A stretch of DNA of 57,669 nucleotides from a virus: positions 1 to 57,669 of the IMG/VR virus record IMGVR_UViG_3300033149_004313. One strand, 5' to 3'. Shown here one piece after another: positions 26,219 through 35,687 of this stretch (position 1 is its first letter; each line of letters opens with the position of its first letter). Below the pieces are notes generated by a model. It saw nothing but the letters and a program-made list of their open reading frames with translations. It did no database searches and was not told where the DNA came from. The position numbers were made by a program, and so were the translations under genes.

Positions 26219-27391
26219 ATGATGCCAGATTTATATAATATAGCAGCACAAAGAGGCAGGATAGTAGGCCAGGGGCTTATGGGTTTAGGACAAGCTGTAA
26301 GTACAGGTCTAGGAAAATATAAACAAGCAAAATTAGAAGCCGAGGAAAGAGAAGAGAGAAAGAAGGAACAGCAACTTACGAAAACTCTTTCTTTGATAAA
26401 TATCTACACCAAAATGGGTGATGATCTCACTCCACAAGATCGCATGAAGTTATATACTGGCGCACTTATTCCCATGCTTGCGAAAGCTGGAGGACTACCC
26501 GAAGGCACAAAACAAGAAGATGTATCTAAGTTCATTAGCTCTCTTGCAGCACAAAGCAAGGATGCCATGAAAGGATTTAGAGAAGATAATAACAAACTGC
26601 TTAATTTAGTGCATGAGGGCAAATACAAAGAGGCCGATAAGTTTTTGTCTGGTATGATGACTGAATATGGCAGATTTCCTGGAGCAAAATCTTTCCTAAA
26701 TCATGCTAAGGAACTGCTCAAAGAGGAGAAAGCATACGGCAAAGAGCAACAGAAAATAAAAGAAGAGCGTGAATATGAAGAAGAGCAGTTAGGAAGAGAA
26801 CGTCTCTATGAGGAAAAAAAGACAAAGGAAGAACGGAAATGGGAAGAGGAGAGAGAAAAGGCAAGATGGAAGCGAGAAGAGGAGAAGGAGAAGGAAAAGC
26901 GGGCTAGAGAGATAGCAAAGGAACAGCAGAAGCGGACTAGAGAAATGACAGACAAAATAGCAGGATGGATTGCAGATAAAAAAGTGAGAGAGGTGCCGAA
27001 ACGTGGATTAATGGCAGGTTTGTCAGATACGGAGAAAGAGACGATTTTTTCATACGGGCACAAAAAACTCTATATACCTGATGACTCTGAACTCAGCAAG
27101 CCGGAAATGAAGGAATCCACCGCTATCGAAAAAATGGAAGCCATTAAAAAAGGTATTGATCGCTATGAAACCACAGGTGGCCTTAGCGATACGCTTCTTG
27201 CTGCGATTAGTGCTGCTGATCCAACTATTGCAGAAGATATCAAAGGGAAGCCCCACGATGAAGCTATAGAATTTATGAAGAAACGATACAATTATCTCTT
27301 TGATAATTTCGTGTCGCAGAAAAATAAGGATAAATATGGGCTTGAAAGATTTGAGGAAAAGAAGGCAGTAGATTGGAGAAACTTTAAGTAA
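26219..27391 (+). CDS. Coiled-coil internal virion-type protein, 390 aa
   Basis: Extremely charged helical protein with a long Glu/Lys/Arg stretch (about 160-240). It contains one RGLMAGL segment like the motif in the 7787-8677 cluster. It ends in the start codon of the giant downstream gene (TAATG). Probably part of the ejected internal protein set. Confidence 0.6.
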   Translation: MMPDLYNIAAQRGRIVGQGLMGLGQAVSTGLGKYKQAKLEAEEREERKKEQQLTKTLSLINIYTKMGDDLTPQDRMKLYTGALIPMLAKAGGLPEGTKQEDVSKFISSLAAQSKDAMKGFREDNNKLLNLVHEGKYKEADKFLSGMMTEYGRFPGAKSFLNHAKELLKEEKAYGKEQQKIKEEREYEEEQLGRERLYEEKKTKEERKWEEEREKARWKREEEKEKEKRAREIAKEQQKRTREMTDKIAGWIADKKVREVPKRGLMAGLSDTEKETIFSYGHKKLYIPDDSELSKPEMKESTAIEKMEAIKKGIDRYETTGGLSDTLLAAISAADPTIAEDIKGKPHDEAIEFMKKRYNYLFDNFVSQKNKDKYGLERFEEKKAVDWRNFK

Positions 27392-30300
27392 TGGAACCTT
27401 TTGATACATGGCAGCAAGACCCGGAATTTATCGAACTCCCTTTGTCGGAGAAGGCCAAGGTTTATCTAAATTATTTCGATCAAGAAATGACCGATGATGA
27501 GTTTGATAGCCTGCCTTCTTCTGAACAACGTAGAATCAAAACGAATTTCCTTCATGATCAAGGTGTAGATTTGGGTGGTGTCCCTGTCAAAGAGAAAGGC
27601 TTTATTGAAAAGCATATCGTTGAACCTTACATTGAGCCATTCCGAAGGAAACCTGCTGAGACGCAAATGCAGGGCTTAATGCCTAAAGAGGAACCTGAAG
27701 AGACAAAACTTATCGCCCCTGAAAAACCTTACCAGATTCTCAAGGATAAGGTATTGACTGATGTAAAGGAATCTTTGGAATCGCCTGAAAAAGAAGTATC
27801 ACCTTTCAAAAAACCTGATACATGGGGAGGCAAACGGAAACCTCATGGAGTTACGGGAACATGGGAAGCTGAACCAGAAAAAGCCGAATTTACAATAGGT
27901 AGATTAGGCCAACAGGCAATGCGTGGGGCAGCACAAGGTTTTGCGGATATACTGAGATTTATTAAAGCTGCTGAAGAACAAAGGGACATTGAAAAAGAAA
28001 TGAAATTGCCAAAGGGTATTATGCCCACTCCACAAGAGCGATTTCATATGACAGAGTGGATACGGAAACAAGAAAAGGAACCCACAGCTAAACAAATCAA
28101 AGCTGAGCGAGTCAGATATAGAAAAGAAATGCAGCAACTCAGGATCGGAAAACTTAAAAAAGGAATTGAGGCATTCCCAAAAGAACTGCCAAAAACCTCC
28201 GGTATTATTGAAGATGCGGTCAAAGGAATGGCAAGATTTTTGCCTTCTATGGGAGTTTCAGTTGTTAGTCCCATAGGTGGTGCCGCTATAACGTTCTCTC
28301 AGATTGTCGGCATGGAATATGATGAGATGATAAGCCAAGGAATAGATAAAGAAAGAGCCTTTGATGCTGCTGTAGTTTCTTCTTTGATGCAGACGCCTGT
28401 TGAAATGGCTGGTAACTTATTACAAATTGGGGTTTTGAAAAACTTAGCAAAAACCTTTAAGGTTTCTGGAAAAATATCTACAAAGGTTATTCAATTCTTT
28501 GAGGCTATGGGCAAAGGTACATTAGCCGAAGGTACAGAAGAACTTATACAACAATATCCAGCCGAATTTTCTAAAATATGGGCTGCCAATCCAGATCTTA
28601 CTCCAAAAGAATTATCTGAAGAATTTGTTAATCAGGTTTCTCAGATTACCAAAAGAGGCGTAGAAGCAGCGAAGGCTGGGGCAGTTGGAGGAGCTTTGCT
28701 TGCTGGCACCACTGGTGGAGCTATTCAAATTCCTTTAGAAATCAGTGAATATGTTTCTGAGAAACAGAAAAAATTGACTGAGAAAAAAGAAGCCGAACCC
28801 AAATTCCCCGAAGAGGAAGGCCCACCAGAATTTGTATTTCCAGAGGAAAAAGAGACCCCCAGGGTTATCAAGCGAGAGGAACTGAAGCCTGAAGATATTG
28901 AGGATATTCAGGCAGGCAAGGCGGTACTTGAAGAAGCTCCTAAAAAACCTGAAGTTACTCCACCAAAGAAAGAAGTTGAGAAACCGGCAGAAAAAGAAGA
29001 AGGGATTGAGATACCAGAGACACCTAAAAAACCCCCCTCAGAAGCCGAAATCAAGCCCACAGTGGAAGAAAAGGAAGAGGTGGAGGGTAAGGTTAGGCCT
29101 AAAGTTGATAGACCTCCACAGCCTAAAGCAATAAAGGGAAGTGAAATCATAGATCAATATTATGATTCAAAAAACAATATAGTTTATACTCTGCAAAAAA
29201 AGGGCGAGAAGTGGGGAATATTCTCTCATTCCAGAGTTACGAATAAAGCCTACAAAACATATGGAAATCAAATTGATTCTATTGAACGAACTGGAATGAC
29301 TGAAGCAGTAGCTAAAGATAAATGGAAACAGTATAAACCCACCCCAAAGGCGAAAGAGCCGTGGGCCAAGAAAGCATTAAAAAAAAGACCCTTAGCACAA
29401 CAAATAAAGGCTAAGGGAAGCGAACAAAATTACCTCGTACCCTGGATAGCAAGATCAGGAGGAATCAAAGAAACAGAACTTGCAGGAGAAATCAGGGATA
29501 TCATTTACACCGTTGATGCTAGAGGTAAAAAGAAATTAATGAAAGGTGTCACACCTGGATTTCTTAACAAGAAGGGCCGTGGCTTAGACGAAATAGTAAG
29601 GGATGCACGAGAAGCTGGCTTTGATGTCAAGGATACCGATCATCTCCTTGAATTGATTGAAAGAGACCTTGGCGCTAAGACACCTCAAGAACGTATTACT
29701 CGCTTGACAGATACATCATTTGAAGATAAGCTATGGGAAGATGCAATAAAGGAGGCTGAAGCCAATGGAATCAGCGAGAGAGAGATTAAAGAATCACTTG
29801 AAAGAGAAGTTACGGAAGAGATTGCGCGAGAGGCTGAATTTGCCAAAGCCGAAAGGGAAGCAATCCAAGCCGAAAGTAATTCCTTCTTCAAAGAAGAAGT
29901 AAGTTTTAAGCCTGAAGAGTTTGAACCTGCCAAGAAGCCTACCCCTATACCAGACATAAAACACTCCAAGCTCATGCCCTACACCAAACGGGGTGATCTC
30001 GCCAATCAAATATTGATGGACAAGAATGGCGTCGTCTATGAGGGCAGAGGCGAGGAACATATTGAGATTCTGAAGCATTTCAAGCTCAAGCCCGATGATA
30101 TACAGAAAGCTGGCATGATAAACATGCATGGAAATTATGTGTGGAAAGGCGTTGAAGGTAGAATAGAAGACTACAGGCGCTTATGGAAGGATGCTCTGGC
30201 AATGAGGGAGAGGGGAGAGCCAGAGGTATTAAAGGAATATCCCAAACCCTCCAAAGAAAAGAAGATAAGAGACTTTGAGAAAGAAACCACTACCCCTAGC

Positions 30301-33300
30301 GCCATGGCTATAGCGGAATCTGGTCGTAGAAAAAGAGAGGAGGCTATCCCTCTCAGAAATATTCAAGTACCTGAAGGGACTGAAAGAAATAATATCCTTG
30401 AAACAATATCTCACCGTCTTGAATTACCTATCAGGGTAGGAAGATTCAGAACCAAGAGGGGTAAGGTAAAAATTGGTGGAATCTATAAACCACAAGCAAA
30501 GGTTGTTCGTATTAAAAAAGCCAATGATGTTGAATATGCTCTGCATGAAGTAGGACACCATATACAAAAACTTTTGGGCTTTCCTGACAAGATGCCGGAA
30601 GAGGTAATGAACCTTGCCTATAAAGGTGCTAAGAATAAATCACAAGAAGGTTTTGCAGAGTTTGTTAGGTTTTATGTAACTGACCAAGGGAAAGCACAAA
30701 AAGAGGCCCCGAATTTCTATCGGGTCTTTGAGAAAAGATTGGCTAGATATACCGATGTTCAAGATACTCTTGTCCAGGCACGGCAGGCATGGGAGGAATG
30801 GATAGCATCTCCCTCTGTGGCTAAGTTAAGTTCTTTTATTGTTGAGGGGAATGACCGGAAACAACTGCCCACCATGAATGAATTATACACCTGGATAGTG
30901 GATGAAATAAGAGCTTTACAGGTATTAAAAAATAAAGTTGAGAAACGAACCGGAGTAGCTCTTAGGGCTTCTGAAGACCCATATCTTTTAGCAACTCTTA
31001 CAAGAGGATGGCCGAGAAAAGCAGATCAATATTTAATATGGCAACCCTTTCAGCTTAAGGAAGATAAAGGAGTCGTGTTTCAAGGTGAATCCCTCTATGA
31101 TATTATTGCACGCATTGAAAGAGAAGGCAAAAGACGAATGCTGAGTATCTATTTGGTAGCCAAAAGAGCCATAAACGATCCCAGGATTTTAAAGGGATTC
31201 GAGGGAATATTCTCAAAAAAAGATTTTGAGCAAGCGGTAAAGGAGCTTGAACCGGAGTTCAAAGAGACTGCGGAAAAACTTTATGAGTATTCTGATAATC
31301 TTCTTGAGTTTTTTGTAGACTCCGGGCGCATAAGCCGAGAATTGGCTGACAAAATAAAAGAAAAGAATCTGTTTTATGCACCGCTCTATCGTCTGATGGA
31401 TGGGGAAGCCTCTCTTAAAAGTTTAAGCAGAACAAAATATGCTAATCTTTTTAATCCTATCAAAAGATTGAAGAGTTCGTCAAGGTATATCCACGATCCT
31501 ATTGAGAATCTTATGTATAACACCTATGCTATGATCAACATAGCTGAAAGAAACAGAGTAGGAGAAGCCCTTATAAAAATATCTAAAATGGAGGGAATGG
31601 GCGATGTTATAGAGCAACTTCCATTTCCTTTAAAACCTATTAAAATAAAAAGCGAAGAAGCCCTGAGGGCTATTGCCAAAGATCAGGGGCTTGATCTTAA
31701 TACATTCATTGCGGAATTTGGACTTGATAAAATTGACTTGGATCAGGTGCTTTTAACATTCAGACCGAATTATAATCCTCAAAAGGGAGAAGTTATCTTT
31801 TATGAACAGGGAGAACCAAAGTTATTTATTCTTGATAAAGACCTTTATGCTGCGGTTCTATCTCTTAATAAGGAATCATTAAATACCTTAACACAAATAG
31901 CGTCTGTGCCAGCCAAATGGTTGCGGGCTGGGGCAACAAGATTTAGTCCTGAGTTTGCCATAAGAAACCCCGCAAGAGATCAACTAACAGCGTTTCTATA
32001 TACAAAATATGGTCTTATGCCTGGTTATGATTTTCTGAAAGGTGCTTTTCATATTACAGCAACAAGTAAAGACTGGCAGGAATTTAATGCAAGTGGAGCT
32101 GCACATGCAACAATGGTGTCTGTCGACAGAAATTATATGGGGAAAAACTTAAAACAACTTATGAGGAAAGGGGTAAAGAACATTCCCCATATGGTTAAAC
32201 ATCCACTAGAGGCTATTCAAATAGTATCAGAGCTTTTCGAGGAAGGCACTCGAATGGGGGAATTTCTCAAAGGAAAGAAAGCGGAAGCCAAAAAGGTAAA
32301 GAAAGGCGAACAGACAGAGTTAGATGCTTTGCTTCAACGTGCTTATGCTGCAAGAGATATAACTTTAGATTTCCAACGCATAGGGCTCAAAACAAGGGCT
32401 ATGAATTCTATTACCGCCTTTTTCAATGCCCAGATTCAGGGTGTTGACAAGATGATCAGAGAATTCAAGAATCATCCTACCAGAACGATAATAAAAATGT
32501 GGTTCGGTATAACACTTCCCTCTCTTCTGCTTTATTGGGCCCAGAAGGATGATCCTATTTATCAAGAAATACCTGAATGGAGAAGAATAGCCTTCTGGAA
32601 TATCGTAACTTATCCCGATGGAAGGCCTGAAAAGATCACGACAAAAGACTATCAAGGAAAATTTAAAGGAAAAAAGGGTTTCAGGTGGGAAATGAATATT
32701 GGAAATAAAAGGGTGCATATATGGTCTATTCCAAAGCCATTTGAGCCTGGTATTCTGTTCGGAAGTGTGCCTGAATTGGCACTGGATTGGCATTACTCCA
32801 AAGACCCAGAAGGGTTCAAGGAAACACTAAAGGCATTGGTCGAATCAACCACGCCAAGTTTTCTACCTACTATCTTGACGGGACCCGTGGAATGGTTTGC
32901 AAATAGAATGCTTTTCTTTGACAGACCCATAGTTCCTAGGGGCAAAGAAGAGCTTGTACCTGAATTGCAGTATACTGGCTATACTTCAGAAACCATCAAG
33001 CTCTTGGCAGAAGAAATGGCAAAGGTGCCTGGATTGAGAGAATTTGCATCCCCAGCCAAGATTGAAAATTTGATTAGGGCATATACTGGAGGAGCTGGAA
33101 GAATTGTCCTTGAAGGAATAGACGAAATGATTGAGAGGTTAGGTATAATTGATGTTCCTCCTGAACCTTCAATGACTATTTCGGACATACCTGGTATCCG
33201 TGCATTCTCGGGTAGATTTCCCACTGCCAATACACGAAGTATAGAAAACTTCTACAAGCGATACACTAAACTCAAGAGGAAATGGGAAAGCACTAAGGAA

Positions 33301-33561
33301 AGGGCTGGCTTGAGAGGTTATGGCATAGAAGTATCAAAACCGCAAAGACTTATTGAAGATGAGGCAATAGCAAAAGCCCTTAGCGTAAAACGAAAAGTGA
33401 TCAAACAAATATACAAAAATGAGCACTTGAATCCAGAAGAAAAGCGCAAACTTCTGAATGACAACTATTGGGATATGATTAATCTGGCAAGATTCGCATT
33501 AGGTAAGTCCCTTATTGCCAGATCATCAAATAAAACAATGCAAAAAGCCGTGAATGAATAA
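27391..33561 (+). CDS. Giant polyvalent-type protein with metalloprotease motif, 2056 aa
   Basis: The largest gene of the phage. Residues 1-250 are charged and helical, 430-560 are Pro/Glu/Lys-rich linker, and about 1040-1100 contains LHEVGHHIQ (His1052, Glu1053, His1056) with EGFAEF (Glu1090) as a likely third zinc ligand, a gluzincin pattern. Around 1520-1640 RFSPEFAIRNPARDQL resembles the large polyvalent protein domains (LPD38-like) described in phage ejection proteins. A hydrophobic segment near 1700-1715 could insert in membranes. Probably packaged in the head and injected with DNA, acting early in the host. Domain names beyond the HExxH are from memory of the family. Confidence 0.75.
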   Translation: MEPFDTWQQDPEFIELPLSEKAKVYLNYFDQEMTDDEFDSLPSSEQRRIKTNFLHDQGVDLGGVPVKEKGFIEKHIVEPYIEPFRRKPAETQMQGLMPKEEPEETKLIAPEKPYQILKDKVLTDVKESLESPEKEVSPFKKPDTWGGKRKPHGVTGTWEAEPEKAEFTIGRLGQQAMRGAAQGFADILRFIKAAEEQRDIEKEMKLPKGIMPTPQERFHMTEWIRKQEKEPTAKQIKAERVRYRKEMQQLRIGKLKKGIEAFPKELPKTSGIIEDAVKGMARFLPSMGVSVVSPIGGAAITFSQIVGMEYDEMISQGIDKERAFDAAVVSSLMQTPVEMAGNLLQIGVLKNLAKTFKVSGKISTKVIQFFEAMGKGTLAEGTEELIQQYPAEFSKIWAANPDLTPKELSEEFVNQVSQITKRGVEAAKAGAVGGALLAGTTGGAIQIPLEISEYVSEKQKKLTEKKEAEPKFPEEEGPPEFVFPEEKETPRVIKREELKPEDIEDIQAGKAVLEEAPKKPEVTPPKKEVEKPAEKEEGIEIPETPKKPPSEAEIKPTVEEKEEVEGKVRPKVDRPPQPKAIKGSEIIDQYYDSKNNIVYTLQKKGEKWGIFSHSRVTNKAYKTYGNQIDSIERTGMTEAVAKDKWKQYKPTPKAKEPWAKKALKKRPLAQQIKAKGSEQNYLVPWIARSGGIKETELAGEIRDIIYTVDARGKKKLMKGVTPGFLNKKGRGLDEIVRDAREAGFDVKDTDHLLELIERDLGAKTPQERITRLTDTSFEDKLWEDAIKEAEANGISEREIKESLEREVTEEIAREAEFAKAEREAIQAESNSFFKEEVSFKPEEFEPAKKPTPIPDIKHSKLMPYTKRGDLANQILMDKNGVVYEGRGEEHIEILKHFKLKPDDIQKAGMINMHGNYVWKGVEGRIEDYRRLWKDALAMRERGEPEVLKEYPKPSKEKKIRDFEKETTTPSAMAIAESGRRKREEAIPLRNIQVPEGTERNNILETISHRLELPIRVGRFRTKRGKVKIGGIYKPQAKVVRIKKANDVEYALHEVGHHIQKLLGFPDKMPEEVMNLAYKGAKNKSQEGFAEFVRFYVTDQGKAQKEAPNFYRVFEKRLARYTDVQDTLVQARQAWEEWIASPSVAKLSSFIVEGNDRKQLPTMNELYTWIVDEIRALQVLKNKVEKRTGVALRASEDPYLLATLTRGWPRKADQYLIWQPFQLKEDKGVVFQGESLYDIIARIEREGKRRMLSIYLVAKRAINDPRILKGFEGIFSKKDFEQAVKELEPEFKETAEKLYEYSDNLLEFFVDSGRISRELADKIKEKNLFYAPLYRLMDGEASLKSLSRTKYANLFNPIKRLKSSSRYIHDPIENLMYNTYAMINIAERNRVGEALIKISKMEGMGDVIEQLPFPLKPIKIKSEEALRAIAKDQGLDLNTFIAEFGLDKIDLDQVLLTFRPNYNPQKGEVIFYEQGEPKLFILDKDLYAAVLSLNKESLNTLTQIASVPAKWLRAGATRFSPEFAIRNPARDQLTAFLYTKYGLMPGYDFLKGAFHITATSKDWQEFNASGAAHATMVSVDRNYMGKNLKQLMRKGVKNIPHMVKHPLEAIQIVSELFEEGTRMGEFLKGKKAEAKKVKKGEQTELDALLQRAYAARDITLDFQRIGLKTRAMNSITAFFNAQIQGVDKMIREFKNHPTRTIIKMWFGITLPSLLLYWAQKDDPIYQEIPEWRRIAFWNIVTYPDGRPEKITTKDYQGKFKGKKGFRWEMNIGNKRVHIWSIPKPFEPGILFGSVPELALDWHYSKDPEGFKETLKALVESTTPSFLPTILTGPVEWFANRMLFFDRPIVPRGKEELVPELQYTGYTSETIKLLAEEMAKVPGLREFASPAKIENLIRAYTGGAGRIVLEGIDEMIERLGIIDVPPEPSMTISDIPGIRAFSGRFPTANTRSIENFYKRYTKLKRKWESTKERAGLRGYGIEVSKPQRLIEDEAIAKALSVKRKVIKQIYKNEHLNPEEKRKLLNDNYWDMINLARFALGKSLIARSSNKTMQKAVNE

Positions 33562-33579
33562 TTTAGAAAGGAGTAAACA

Positions 33580-34296
33580 ATGAAAAAAATACTCGCCATT
33601 TTATGCTTTACAGTTCTTTTCTTGCTTCCCATGACTGGTTTCGGAGCGGGAAGCTCTATGACCGTGACAAATGATACGGGGCCTATAAAGAACAAGCAAA
33701 CAGGAGATGTAATCAGGGTAATTACCATTACTTTCGTAGCCGATGACACTGACGGCTCAATCCCTGATTTGACTTTAAATGATACTACAAGCGGGATAAA
33801 CAGATATTATCCATTAAAAGGCTGGAGTATTTTTCAGGTCATAATTGATGGTGATCATGCTGGTACTCACGATGGAAGTAATAATGCCTCCGTGCTTTCG
33901 GACACCGATGCGGGGTTCGATGCAGATCAATGGGTAGGCTACACAATTACAAACAGCACAGACAGCTCAAGCGGAACCATTACTGCCAATACTGCATCCA
34001 CGGTGACAGCTACACTTTCCGGCGGCACGGACGATGATTGGGATAATGGTGATTCCTACACCATAGCGACAGAACCTACGGAAAACAGCGACCTTTATAT
34101 ATATCAAAACGGCCGTGATGTTTTAGAAGGCAATGGAGTTGATCAAGTAGATAATACTACCGAAAGAACTGCCTATTGTATGGTTGATGGAGCAGTAGCG
34201 ACACCGCCTATAATTTCTGATTTGGTGATTACAGTTACTCAGGCATCTACAGCAACAAATGACGCAGTAGGAACTATCAAACTTATTTTATACTGA
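33580..34296 (+). CDS. Secreted beta-rich protein, 238 aa
   Basis: Clear signal peptide (MKKILAILCFTVLFLLPMTG, cleavage near GFGA). Mature part is Thr/Asp/Gly-rich and beta-predicted. AAAGGAG site. The stop overlaps the next start (TGATG), linking it to the beta-helix gene. Function unknown. Virion appendage or surface protein. Confidence 0.7.
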   Translation: MKKILAILCFTVLFLLPMTGFGAGSSMTVTNDTGPIKNKQTGDVIRVITITFVADDTDGSIPDLTLNDTTSGINRYYPLKGWSIFQVIIDGDHAGTHDGSNNASVLSDTDAGFDADQWVGYTITNSTDSSSGTITANTASTVTATLSGGTDDDWDNGDSYTIATEPTENSDLYIYQNGRDVLEGNGVDQVDNTTERTAYCMVDGAVATPPIISDLVITVTQASTATNDAVGTIKLILY

Positions 34297-35540
34297 TGAA
34301 AAAATATCTTTATATATTATTAGCAATATTCTTTTTAAGTAGTTCTGTCTCTGCGGGGCCTACAATTACTTCTCCATATAATCCTGGTCAAAGTGAAAGT
34401 GGAGCAGGTATTATCGGCAGGGCAGTTACCGCTACTCTCTTTGTATCTCCTAATGGTAGCGGGACGGATGGTTTAACCTGGGCTACAGCATATACTACGA
34501 TACAGGATGCTTTAGACGCCGCCTCCACCGATGCTGATGATTGCACCCTTATAATGATAAGCCCCCATACAAACAATTATGATATTGATACCGCAGGCGA
34601 TCCTACATGGGCAGGCAATTATATCCTTGCTGGAGCTTCAAGGAATTGGGCCAAGATAAAAAATACTCATGCCTCCGCTACCTCTATCATGAAATTTACA
34701 GGTAAAGTGATGTTGAGCAAACTGAATTTTAATTTAGGCACAGGTAGCGGAAATGGCGTTATAATAACTCACGGTGGTTTTCGGGTTTATGACTGCATGT
34801 TTGTAGGGGAAGATTTGGGAGGTGCAGCAACAGCATTACATATAGATGGTGCAACGGCTAAACATGGAAGGATTTATGACTCTGATTTTGTTGGTCACAA
34901 AAGCTACATGACAGGAATATTGTTGGATAATGCTTCACGGAATGATTTGATAAATTTGCATATGCATGACTGTTTAACGGGTATCCAAATTATCCATGCA
35001 AATAGCGATGAGAATTATTTTGATACGATAGATATTGGTGATTGCACATTAGGGTTAGATCTTGATGCTGGTAATGGACAGCACTTTTCAAATGTGAGGT
35101 TTCACGGAAATACAAGCAATATTGATGATACAGTGGGAGATCATCATTGGGATGGGATAATAGGATCATTCCCTATCAAAACTGCCCCGGATAATTTCAC
35201 GGGGATTGACGTAGCTACCGGAGATGGCGCTGATACTTGGTCAGGTTCATGGGTAGAATTAAGATCAGCAGGTAGCGCAACTAAACCTTTCAGAATTACA
35301 GGCATCCATGTTGAAGCAGATGCAAGTGAAAAATTTAGAATAAAACTCTATGATGGCACAACTACGTTTATGGATATCCAAGTAGAAGGCGAGGCCAATG
35401 TTAATAAGCGAAAGGTTGCGAACTTTCCATCAGGAACAGAATTTATTTTCAACAAAGGTACGGCAATATCAGCTAAATCAAAGTCGGAGTCAGCAGGTAT
35501 TGATACAGCCACCGTCTGGCTGGAAATACAAGAAATTTAA
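34296..35540 (+). CDS. Secreted parallel beta-helix protein, 414 aa
   Basis: Signal peptide ending SSSVSAG. LFVSPNGSGTDGLTWATAY opens a right-handed beta-helix region with repeated short strands (GFRVYDCMFVGED, GRIYDSDFVGH), followed by a C-terminal jelly-roll-like stretch. The fold and opening resemble those of the gene at 13753. Likely surface binding or polysaccharide recognition. Confidence 0.72.
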   Translation: MKKYLYILLAIFFLSSSVSAGPTITSPYNPGQSESGAGIIGRAVTATLFVSPNGSGTDGLTWATAYTTIQDALDAASTDADDCTLIMISPHTNNYDIDTAGDPTWAGNYILAGASRNWAKIKNTHASATSIMKFTGKVMLSKLNFNLGTGSGNGVIITHGGFRVYDCMFVGEDLGGAATALHIDGATAKHGRIYDSDFVGHKSYMTGILLDNASRNDLINLHMHDCLTGIQIIHANSDENYFDTIDIGDCTLGLDLDAGNGQHFSNVRFHGNTSNIDDTVGDHHWDGIIGSFPIKTAPDNFTGIDVATGDGADTWSGSWVELRSAGSATKPFRITGIHVEADASEKFRIKLYDGTTTFMDIQVEGEANVNKRKVANFPSGTEFIFNKGTAISAKSKSESAGIDTATVWLEIQEI

Positions 35541-35560
35541 AGAGGTATACCATATTAACT

Positions 35561-35650
35561 ATGGATTATATCATAGCGTTCACCAATTTAAGCGAAACTC
35601 GTACAGCCACAATATCTACTGAAGGTATACAAAGCGGAACAAACGGGTAA
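35561..35650 (+). CDS. Possible 29-aa peptide
   Basis: Short ORF in the 147-base gap after the beta-helix gene, with AGAGG 13 bases upstream. Could equally be chance. Kept only because the interval otherwise holds nothing recognisable. Confidence 0.25.
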   Translation: MDYIIAFTNLSETRTATISTEGIQSGTNG

Positions 35651-35687
35651 GTTTATTAAATTCTAGACGAAAGGAGATATAGGACTT

